From assembly GCA_002633005.1 (NCBI GenBank), contig NMRA01000712.1, positions 1 through 64,000 on the forward strand: a DNA stretch of 64,000 nucleotides, read 5' to 3'. Positions 39,301-51,300 of this stretch are shown piece after piece (the stretch's first letter is position 1; each line of letters starts with the position of its first letter). A model generated the notes under the pieces. The model was not told where the DNA came from. It worked only from the letters and a program-made list of their open reading frames with translations, and ran no database searches. The stretch is from Phoronis australis (lineage: Eukaryota; Phoronida; Phoronidae). A program made the translations under genes and the position numbers.

Positions 39301-42300
39301 CCCTAAATGCAGGCATTTCTGGGCATCCTGTTACACAGGCGCCACCTAGTGGACTTTTAAGTTCCCCTATAGAGTTTCATGTAACCAATCCTTGGAGATG
39401 GCTTTGCAACTGAGTTCACTAACTGAACTGAACTGAACTGAAGAAGTACGATTTTGAAGTCATGTCATTGGCTATCTGGTTAGAAAGAGTTGTTAATTCA
39501 TCCCCGCATTGGTTTGGCAAAGCAGTGGGACCCTAGAGAAGGTTTAATGGATTGTATGTATGTGCTAATGGCAAATGAGACACCATAGGATTGATTTTGT
39601 TTCATTCAGCTGCAAGAGCTTGACAACAAATTTTGCTGGATAACTGACCGTTAACTTCGAAATTTGAAAGTTTACTTGAAACTTGTCATGTGATTGGTCT
39701 ACTTTCGAGTGTAGTAGTTCTGTGGTGCTGGGCCTGAGTATGCTTACGTTGTGGTAAAAGCTTTGCTTTAACTAGGAATGGTGCATTGGTTGTTCAGATA
39801 GTTGATAATGACAAAAGGGCCGACTGAAGGTGAATGCATGCAGTTGCCATTAATACTAAGATATTATCAAGATCGCATGTCCTTGTTCATTGCAGTCCCC
39901 AGCATGGCTGTCGTCGTTTGAAAAAGAAGCCTCAGATTATTTAAAACAGCTACATACTAAGGTGAGTTTTTTAACTATGAGCTCGTTAAGCTTTTTATGC
40001 TCGTGTTATTTCATATGTAGTTATTATTAAAGTGTATCAATGTAAGCTTTTGATGCATTCACTTACTCATATAGATTGTGTTCTTGTTCTCGTCGTTTCC
40101 ATCTGGACAAGCGTTCACAGCCATGTCTTCCAAGCCCTTGAAGGATAGTCATGAAATTAGGCGAGTGTGTTGTTATGATGCTGAATTGTTCCTTCACCCT
40201 GGTTTGTCTACTCTTGCAGGGCAGTGATACTCAACAGCAGGAGTCCATTGAACATTACAAGGCAGTATTGGCTACAACGGTAGGCCCTCAACTGGTACTC
40301 TATATAGATTGTGCACCTGAATAATTCATCGTTTAGTAACATGAATTCAATGATTTGATTTGAGTTGATGACTAAAGATTGTCTATATTGTCTTTGATTT
40401 CTAGAATTTATGGTATGCTGATTAGTAGTGTTATCTTTTGGACTTCAGTATTGATTTGCTCAGAGTGTGAGTGTCAGGATTGCGATAGTACTTGAATCGC
40501 GAACTGATTTTGATGCCTGGAAAGCTTTTGTTTATGGCTTGCCTTCTTAGGAAGGCAGTTAAGACTGTTAATTGTATTCATGCTTCCGTCTTTCATACTG
40601 AAAGCATTAACAAGAAAAACATTCCAGAAGCGTGGAAAATAGAAAACAAAAATGCGTTTCCCTTTTCATGGCATTGAAATGCACAATTCATAATGTTATA
40701 GAAGTATGTTCAGGGCCTTCCACAAGAGGTGTTGAATGTGTCTACTGCGGTAAAGTCACTGATTTATAGTGTTGGTTACAGGAGGACATGCTGAACAAGT
40801 TGCAGAGTAGTGTGGAGTCTGAGGAGAAGAAGTGGCAGGCCCGCCTACAGGATGCAGAGAACGAACACAGTAGGACGAGGGCGGAGCTTAATAGCGCCCG
40901 AGAGGAGATGAAGCAGTTACGGGGCAGTACCGAAGTAAGTGAGAGGGCGGGGTTACATACAGGCTGTGGTGAAAAAAAGAATGCCTTTGGACGAGTGTGG
41001 ATCCGGAGAGTTGAAAATGTTGGAAAAGGGAAGGGAATTACGGGGGAGGAGAGTAAAGGGTGCCGAGGTGATGGAGTCGTTGGGGGTGGGTTGTGGGATG
41101 TGTTGAAGGGAGGCGTTCTCTAGCGCAAAGATGGAGGGTCAGTCAGGCAATGATTGGAACAGTTTCAGGACAATGGTGAGATGTGGGAGGGGCCATAGTG
41201 AACAGGAGTGTGGAGCTTTCTGTTGAGAGGTACAAGGTTTTGCAGGAGTATCTGGGGAGGCGTGGCCAGGGTAGGAGATTGGAGTAAAATGGAGGAGCTT
41301 CACAATATCAGGTAGAAATGAAATTTATGAGGCAGTGGGAGTTTTCTATGAAATTTAAGCAATTTGTTTCATTCAAAATAAACATTTTTAGAGGAAGTGT
41401 AAACTATACTTGCCTCGTTGCAGGCTAACAGGTGTTTGATAGATCAAATGTTAGGCTTGGATACGCTTTCGCAGTATATAAGAAATTTCATTTGTGTTTG
41501 ACTGCATTTTCAGTTTTTTTCCTCTTAACAGTAAGGCCTGTTTGTTTACATATGCTTTACTTTTGTGACTTGTGAGGTTAGGCATGTTACGTCTTTATTT
41601 CGTGTTTCATTTGAGCATGACGTAGGATCCTGTTAATGATTTACTTCGTTCGTTGCACACGCATGTCATTTCCTCCCAAACACGTGTCACTACATTTTGA
41701 TTTCCCATCGTTTCCCCCTTGATAGGATCTGAGTAGCGTGAATTTTGCATACCGGTGCGTTGAAAAAAGCCTGTCCACCATTTCCGAAGAGGTAACTGCT
41801 AGTCAGTGGAGTTAATAACAACACCTCATCTCAGGCGGGGTTCGCATGCTTCCTCTCTTTCAGACAGCACGGTCATTTCTGTCAATGACAGCGTTATGAC
41901 GCATTTCTTTTCTCACGAACCACTATTCTTTGCACTCTCTGACGAGACATTTCATTTATTTGTTGCTGTGTATCAAATCTTTCGGTTCATGAGTGAAGAA
42001 GTGTGTTTGTAGGAGCAGTCTAATGGTACATGTGAAAAGCAATACACAATATCTTTGATTAGGATTAGGTTTGTGAGAAAAGAATGCTCATGCAGTCTGT
42101 GAGGGTGGAAATATGCCTGCCCTGTCTTGTAGATACGGGGGTCGGTCCTGCATGAGTTCCTGGGTGGAGTCATTGTTAGATCATTCTGTGTGACCATGTC
42201 TCCACTAACTAAAACCTCGACACGGCCTGTATGCATCTGTTACAACGGTGTGTTTTAGTTTGTGCACGACGCATGGTTTTCCGTTTGTTGACGAGATAAG

Positions 42301-45300
42301 TTATTGTTACACCACGCCCACCGTTTGCATTTTGCTTTGTAGGAATCTGCATTCACTCGTTACGTTTTGTTTTGTTTAAATGGGGTTCAATGAATTTTTC
42401 TCACTACTCGTGTGCGTAACTAAATACTGCGTGAAAAACATGTCTTTTTTATGAATATTCAAATAAATTGTCTGAAGGTTTTTAAACCTTTATTAATTTC
42501 TTATTTGGTCTTACAATGTACTGTAAATAGTCAATTAAATAACAGTTTGTAAGATTTCTTGTATGCGAGTTTGTTGTCTAACATTGTTAAGCGATCGTTT
42601 TAGAACACCTGCATTCCAAAATGTTATTGTGTATGTGACATTTTCAACGAATCTTACATGCTGAGGGTGGTGCTTGCTTCATTTTGGAACTGCTAAAGTT
42701 CAAGCTACAAACTAGTTTTTATTAATATGAGGAGCTGGTGTTGATTCTTGCTCTTCAGTCAGTGTGAATAAGTTAAATTTGGTATTCAAGCACGTGCGTG
42801 CAAGCTGCTTACCTAAATGTCTGATTTAACATTCATTACTTACAAGGTGTGCTGTTACATATAATCTCTTTTACTAATAGCATGTATTAACAAAATTAAC
42901 TCGTAACACCTGTCAGTTTAGGGCTTTACGGAATGCTTGACAAAATAACCTTTTGCTACAATTGAAGATAAAGGTTAAAGTTCTCGCATTTAAACCTAAT
43001 AACAAGTTTTTAGATTCGCTGAGCTACTAACAACAGAATTGTCTAACTCATCTGTCCTCTATTTAACATTTCTATGCAGATTCCACTTACCCAGCTTAAG
43101 CGGTGCTCAGATCTTGTGTTCAAGGTGGGAGGTTGTTTTCTTTGGTTTTGGGTTCGGTAGCACTGGTTCACTTCGGTTGTCAGTGGCCCTCTCACGGGCT
43201 TGGTAATGGGCAAGGCTGGTTGTAGGGTAGTGCGCTTCAGAAGGTTTCTTTATCATTGGCCTGGGTTTTGTTAAATCCAACAGCTATGCACCAGCTACCA
43301 AACCGGTTTTTGTTTCGCACAAATGCAATTTCTTTCGCACGACAATAGCTGTGCGTTACTAGTGTTTCAAAAATGAAAAGTTACTTTGCCAAGAGACTTT
43401 GAGTACGATGACGTTTTGTCAACTGTTCTTGAAATACTTGGCAGGTCACTAGTATTATGTTGGATTTATGTACACACCAAAATTTTTATTCCATCCTTTG
43501 AGCATTTCGACTTCTATTTTTCCGTTTTCATTTTTTGCCTGAAATGCACTAAAGAAGTGTTTTTTTTTAAATCATTTGAAATGTACTGCCAGAATTTCTG
43601 ACTCTCAAAAACTTATGCTACTCACAATCGTTTTGTGAATTACGCAAAATTTAAGATTTTTTTGACCTTACAGAACTCAGATATAATATTCTGTAGCATG
43701 ACAGCATTAATTGGTATCTATACAATCAGTTGCATCGTTCCTTCTTGCTTTGTACAGCTTTGCTCATTTATATCAATTACAAAGAAAGCCTATCAACTTT
43801 AACAAAAACTATTTGTTGTGTCTGTAAAGGTACAGTGTGACTAACGACGAGTTTCAGGTGCCGTGACCAGGATATAAGTCTTTTTGTGGTTCTTATGTTA
43901 ATAGCGATTATACCTGCAGTTGAGCAATTTCTGTGAAAAACAGCCTTGGCTTGTCTTCCGGGAAGCCAACATTTAGTACTGTTGTGCTTTACAGTTATTT
44001 TCATTTCTTTGATTCGTGGCATTTGACTTCACTCAAGTAATAGTTGCGCCTATTGATATGTTGTCTTGTGTTCCAGATGGAAGATCGAATTAAAGATTTA
44101 GAACAGAGGCTACAAAATGTAGAGAAAGAAAAGCAAGATGCTGAATTGTTATTGCAGAAGGTATGACCAATGTGTGATGTTTGAGCTGAGCCGCGTCACT
44201 TTTTTCATTGACTTATTGCTTGTTGTTTTCATGTTGTGAGGATCCCTGTTAATATACAACAGTAAAATGATGCAAATTTCAGACAAAGAAGAGCCTTACA
44301 CGCTCTCTTTCAGTTTTCAGGGGATGCTAAAGTTGTTGTGAATGTACATAGTTTTTCTAAATATTGTCTGATGTTAGCTAAAGTACTGGTCTAAATCTGT
44401 CCCCTTGACAGAGGGGTTAAGGAAACTTTATATAGTGTGTGGAGAACCCTCTGAATATTCAAAAAGAAGTTGGAGATTTCTATTCTCTCACACATGAGAC
44501 AGGACTATTGCCGAGGTACCTTACCATCTGACCAAAGTTCCATCCAGTTGTCAAAAACATCAATAGCTATATTGAAGTCTGCAAGATACAGATACAACAT
44601 TACAACATAAACTCAAAGTCAAGACTTTATCGTATTCAGTTATTTTATTATGCAGCTGGATGTCTTAAATCTCGCGTTTTTAGCTTTTGACTGTCCTTTT
44701 CTCTTCATTCTAGCAACTAGATGAGGTCAAGTCACTGGCTGAGTCGCAGCAAAAGTCCAGTGATGAAACCATCCACAAGCTCCGTGCAGAACTCGTCCAG
44801 AAATCCAAGGTAAGTCCAACAGTGGCAGGGAAAAAAACAAGGCTTTCTAGCGTAGCACTACTTCACCCTGCCAGCAGCTTTCTTTCTGTTAGCTAGTTAT
44901 TTCAGTTAGTTCATGCCTATTAATTCTCACAATATAAGTTGCTGATCTATTCTTCTGTTGCTAATAGCTGTGTTATTGTTATTTTAAGTTGTTGTCACCG
45001 GTAGTATTAGTGTGTGAGTAGTGTTGACTGTTATGAATTTTATGTCGAAAAAGGAATTTTTCAAAGTTGAGCCACGTAGCTTTCGAATGGACTTGTGCAT
45101 TCCAGAGAACATTTTGAGTTGTGTCACAGCTCCGTTTACGTGCACGGGATGTGTTCAAGTATTCCTTAAGGTCATGTTAAGCACCATGCGCTTGTCTGTT
45201 GATGACAATGCAAATTGCATCTGTTGAAATTAATATCAGACTCTCATTTTTTGTGAGTAGTTTCGGTTTAAACAACTTGACAAAGTCCGATCTGGCTAAT

Positions 45301-48300
45301 AAATGACGAGTTTCTGCCAAAATTTGTAAACAAATTTAAAATTTCAAAACAAATTTCTCCATTGTTTCATAAAGCAAACCTTTGATTTGGTGAATTTTTT
45401 AAACTACTAAAAGTAAAATATTATTGTGTGCTCGCACTGTGGTAGTCGTACTGGAACTATTCACTTTTGTTGTGTAGCTTAGTCTCTTTTCTTTAATGCG
45501 CTCATACCCCTTTAGCTATATAGCTTACATTTGTACATCAACCTGCATTTCGCTTAATCCCCGGCTTGCTTTACACCTAGGAGTTTTACCAACTGTCTAA
45601 CATGACACAGCACGGTTGGGACATTGTACAACCTGAACTGGAGGTAATGATTGACAATGGTGCGGTGACAGGGATCATTCAAAATTGACATCTTACCTGC
45701 TCTATCTTTGGTAACTGGTTTGTGAATTAAAATATCTGTCTTTGTTATCGACGCGGGATATTGTCGTCTTGAGTAACTTTCTCTTTTCAACTAATTAAAT
45801 ATGTACCTAATGTGTGTTTGAAAAGACACATTAGATTGAAAATGCTTGTAGTTTCCAATTTCCTCTTCTACGCCACACAATATCCATCGGCCATTTGATG
45901 TAACAATTAACTGCTTTTGAATTGTACCACTTTGGTTCGTTTCATTTCTTTCAAAGGTCAAAGTGGCATTAAAGCCATGCTTTCTGTCACAACACAATGT
46001 TTATTTTGGCCACTACCTGTACACTAATGGTCTCACCGTATTCCAGTTGAGAAGTGGTCTCTGGGCTCATGAACAACTGACAGTTACTTACTGCTTCAGA
46101 ACAGGCTCGATAAGTTGTGGGTCATGACATAAACGTTTCACCTCAGAGATAACGACACGTTGAATCTGTTTGGGCGATTTATTGCAACCAATTTCACCTG
46201 TGACGTATGACAAGAAGGCAGTAATGTCGTCTTGGAAGCATAAAATATGCATGCATGGAAGTTGTGTTTGGCGCGAGAATATGGTTTATAGTCGCTTTAA
46301 GTGATTTCTGGGCTTCAGAACAACTTGGATTAGTTGGGCAGCTTAAAATTCCAATTTTAAATTGGGAATCTGTCGTTTTCCAATCTTTAAACATGGTAGA
46401 GTTGATGCTAGGTAAACGTCAGTATTTCACGCGTGCAAAAAATGTTTCCATTGTGATGAAATCTTTAGTACGTATACTTGCTCTTTTTAAGGAATCCTCA
46501 AGCACAGCCACGCAAGTTGAGGAGGTATGTAAACCATTTTCATTGTTTCACGCTTGCTGTTTGTACCATCTGTACTTTGGATGTCTAATTGTGTCTTACT
46601 TGCCTTCTGTAGCTTCAGTAATTCTTCACTTATTTGGCAGGCAATGTGGCTGGCCAGTGAAATTCTGTTTCGTCAAATTTCTCCAGAAAATTATTATAAT
46701 TACTAGCATGGTTTGTACTGTGTTGGTGTCATTTTCCATTTTTTTGCAGTAAAGTAATCGGCCTTTGAAAACTGGGCAAGTGACAATCTAGGCGTTTATT
46801 TTTTTGCATAATAATTGGAGAATTATGGTAGTGGCAGTTAAAGCACTCGCACCTGCACATCAGATGATGCACTTGATTGGTTGCCATAACATGTGACCTC
46901 TTCGAGGATACTTAGAGATGCCATATTACAATTGATTGAGGGAAGTCTCCGAGTCAAAGCAAAATGAAGCCAACCTATGAAAAATGAACGTACACCTACA
47001 GTTGCGGCCAGCAGGTGTCCCCACTGATGGATATCCCCTAAATCTCAAACCTGTTTAAATTTGAGCATTGTTACAAAGTATTTGGGTTAGGTTATAAAAT
47101 TAACCTCTGAAGTCTGTTGGTTGTTCTTGAGAGAAAGAAGGAGTGAACATAAAAGACAAAATTATTGTGTCGTCACATAAAGCCCCGGCAGTTACTAAAT
47201 TCTACTGCTTTGTTACAGACACAATAAAATGTATGTTGAAGCCTCCTCAGGCATGAGTTCAGCAGCAAACTGTTGTGTTTATTACAAAGAGGGGTGGTCG
47301 CAACCAAGTTCATGAGCGTCACGAAATTGTTTCTACACTTTATCTTTTTATGAGTGACTAGCGTTTTACGAGGTTCAGCTAATTAAAAAATACCTGTACT
47401 CCTATATTGGTAGAAATTGGTTTTGTGTTTTGGCAATTTCTTTAAATTTTTGGTAGAATATGGTGAAAGCCCCGTTGGAGCTACAACTTATTTATCATCG
47501 CTGGCCTAAGCTATTTTAACACGTTTTGTGGCAGCCAACAATGTTTGCGGAAATTCTTTACCTATTTAGCACACAACGTGGTGGACAAATGAATTTATAT
47601 GTTGTCGAATTTCAGAAAAAAAGGATTATTAAAATTTAAGTCTTGTTATTAGCCGGTTTTCTGCTGTGTAGATGTCACAAAAATGTTTTGTAAAGTTTCC
47701 ATTATTTGTAGTGAGATAATGAACTTTCGAAAAATGAAAAAATAATGTTTTGGCAACTATGTTTAGGTGACATAAGTGGGTAATTGCCGCAGTTGATTCT
47801 AACATCACCTTCTGAGATTTGTTGACTTGCATGCTGTCAATTAACTGCATTCACAACACAGTCTAGTGTGTAGTGATTGCTACTGAAACTGTATGGGGAG
47901 CGGGTGGTGAAAATACGTTGGGAGCCTGTCTCCTTTGTTGAATATCCTTCGCGTATGCTACATGTGTAAGAAAGGGACTTCAAGGACCAATCACTCCACT
48001 AGGCAAGAAGTCGCTGCGAAATACACTCATTGGCTGCTCACCACCTTTAGTTGTCATCAGACTTGTGCCTGTAATTCTTACCCGGTGGAGTCGAACACCG
48101 TTTTAGTCTCTTTCTTCCTAATGTAGTGTGTGCAGGTATGTTCTAAAAAGTAGAGAAGCCCCAGACCGATGAATGATACTGTTAATACGCACTAGACTTC
48201 GTAACATTTCTTGAAATGACTGGCATGACTACATTAACGTGCATCTCCACCTTTCAACAATTCCAATTCTAATGGGTGACTCGAAGTTCACTAGGTGGCG

Positions 48301-51300
48301 CTAGTGAGACAACGGTCGTTCCTGTATAAATACGTTCATTCAGGTAGTCACGCGCGACCGTTAGCACACAGACGCCCTCGGACTTTTAAACTGCTTTGCG
48401 CTCTCATTCTATTGTGATTGTACAAAGAGCGAGCAGTTTTTATTCAGTTACACCACCTAGTGACCATCGAGTGAACCATTTATCTGTGAGAGTACAGTGT
48501 AAAAGGATGCAGTTCACAACCAACTTTGTCTAGCTTCAGTCTGCTTAGTGCAGCTGTGCCGTACTCTGTGTGCTTTCATCTAACGCCTGCATGTCGCCTG
48601 CATTATTCATTACAGTTGAACTCTAAACTGAACGAGAGAGAAAAACTTTTACAAAACGAAATGGCAAAAACTAGGCAGTTGACTTACAAGTTGGTAAGTG
48701 CGACCCCCCCCCTTGTCCCCTGAGCTATTATCCTCTGTTTTGGCACATTTCATGAATGTGACATTCTACAGTTTGCCTCAAAAGACAGTCTATTTCATCA
48801 AGCTTGGAATTATCCTGTCATGTTTACAGACCCCACATCATTTTTTTTGCCTCGTCTTGGGCATCAAGTTTATGCCAACAACCTGAAAAAAAATTTTTGC
48901 CATTCTCTTTATTCTGTCCTACTTTGCTAATGCTTGCACGTTTAACCGTAAAATAGCACTCGTGTTCTTAGCTCTAGTGGGCCTATATACAGGTTTTCCT
49001 AATGTGTGATGGGTCAGAGATGTAGAGAACTATTCACTAACCTCAGGTTGATCTATTTTTAGTGTCGAAAACAATCCAACATAATTACATTGATTACCAA
49101 AATGCGATAGTTTTATGCAATCTGTAACCTGAGGGTAAAAACTGGAACAAGACGGAGTGGAAAATTTTCTGACCCATCGCTGGACTTTTGACGCTATCGT
49201 AGCGTTGGTGACACAATGCACATCTCTCATAATGCACTTTGAAAGTTATCCGTTCCACCGAGGTCTTGTATTGACCATTTGGAAATGTTGGACTAGAACC
49301 TGAAAGTTTCTATGTGAACTTGACTATTTGTATACTTCAAATCTTACGTGAAATAACTTGATTATAAATGGAACTTGAAGCAAAATTCTATGGAGATGGT
49401 AATGAACATACTAAAGATCAGCTTTGTATCAAAATTTTTTTCAACTTCTTTATCTGTATAAATGTTCTGTGTGTCTTGCACGCATTGCAGTAAGACAACT
49501 GAGCCTGAGACTACTAACTTTATTTAAGATGCAAGTAGATTATTGACCAATCGCATGAGTAAACTGGCATGCTGTTTGATTGGTTAATTTTCTAAGTGTG
49601 TCTGAATTAAAGTTCTTTGGACTGTCTAGATGTGCTCTGCAATGCGTGCAAAACATTATGCACGACACACTTAGAAAATTAACCAAGCAGATTGCATAAC
49701 AGTTTACTCAAGCGATTGCTCAATAATCTACTTACGTCTTAACTGAAGTTAGTCTTGTCTGGTTCTGATATCTTCTGTTTAATTCCTAAGTAACCGTATC
49801 TAATCACCTGTTCTCATTGCACTTTTAACAGAGAATGGTAAGTGAGGCGGGTGGGTGTAATAGTAGAGGGCATTTTCCTTAGTTGGACACCTTTAACCCT
49901 CATTTAGTCACACACTGACCCCTCTTTCCCAAGTTTCTCCATGGTCTCGAGTCGACTGTTAGAATTTCATTACCAGTCCATTCACCTAGTAGTAGGTTGT
50001 TAGCTAGAAGATACCATACTGCAATCGATGTCGCTGTGCTCAGTTATTGAATGCCAACTGCAAGAACAATGAATGAGTACAAGGAATTGTATTTAGCCTC
50101 AATTTAAGTTTGCACTGCTTCCTGTTTGACTCGAGAGTCACACAAGAGTATGGTAACTTCTGCTAACCCTGAGACCCCATTGATTAGGGCCCTGGGCTCT
50201 AATCTTTGAACTTAACATCAAGCTTAAAATTTTTTTTTTTTCATTTTGTGATTAAGTTTTGTGCGAACTTAGGATAAGTGTGCTATTCTGTGCCCGAGAA
50301 CATTAGGGTTTAGGTGGGTGACTGTCTAATCCTAGTTTGTACATGATCCCGGCATTAAAGTTTTAAGTTCGTGTCCGAACTTGAAATCTCAATGCTAGAG
50401 GTCATCAAGTACGAACTTGGACTAGGAGCTCTTGCATAAACAATAATTTACTCGATCACAGAACAATACGCGCTCATGTGCAATTCATGCAAATGAAAAA
50501 TATCGTAAGTGACTAAGAGTTTGATTTCAAGTACAAAGATTAGACTCGTTGGGGCCTAGGTCTTATGCCACCGTAATCTCTACCTTTGTTAAAAGGTACA
50601 AGATAACATTGGTGTGGTTATGGTTACCTTTGACGTGGATGTGTAGGACTACGCTGTGATTGGTCTATTGCTCGGCGGCAGTGATGTTTAGAGGCACTTG
50701 ATTTAATTGTTCGCGATGAGATTTTAGTTGCAGCCTGTTCGCTGAAGGCCACATTCAGTGTAAACCTTGAAGAAACATACTTGTGTTGTATTAAAATCTT
50801 TTTAGCAGAATATGGCTATGCGTAGATTGTGTGCTATGGTCTAAGTTGAATTATGGCTTCTGCAAATAAAACTCACATACGTAGAAGATGTCATTTCAGA
50901 TCACTTAAACTTGCCAGTTGCAAACGTTTTGAGTCCTGTTTTGACAAGCAGAATATATTTCCTGCAACGGGTGCCTTCTGGTTCAGAAACCTCTATGGAT
51001 TTTTCTCAACATTTTACCGCAATTGAAAGGATTTATTGAAAATTTTAATTCTCTCACAAGCTATTGTAAAAATTGTACAACTTCTGGTAAAAAAAATATT
51101 AACTGAATGAATGCCTCATTTACCGTTGTTCATGTTTGTGAATATCATGGGTTAGCTGGCTACCTCAAGTGGGAACTACAGTTGTTGTAACGTTGTTGCT
51201 GTGTCTTGCTTGATGTTGCTTTGTTTATTGGGTTATGTCGCAAATTGCGCAAGCGACTTCAGGAAGATCATAGGCATTTTTTTCTTGCACGAGATGTATG

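Noticed and set aside
48070-48110. Minus-strand GGTGTTCGACTCCACCGG resembling a tRNA T-arm
   Set aside because: Loop would be eight nucleotides, and no A box or acceptor stem is found at tRNA distance.
51250-51297. Possible extra exon (acceptor CTTCAG, EDHRHFFLARD, donor GTATGT) before the last kinectin-like exon
   Set aside because: It keeps phase 0, but the pyrimidine tract is poor and the peptide is not heptad-like or conserved; left out of the model.
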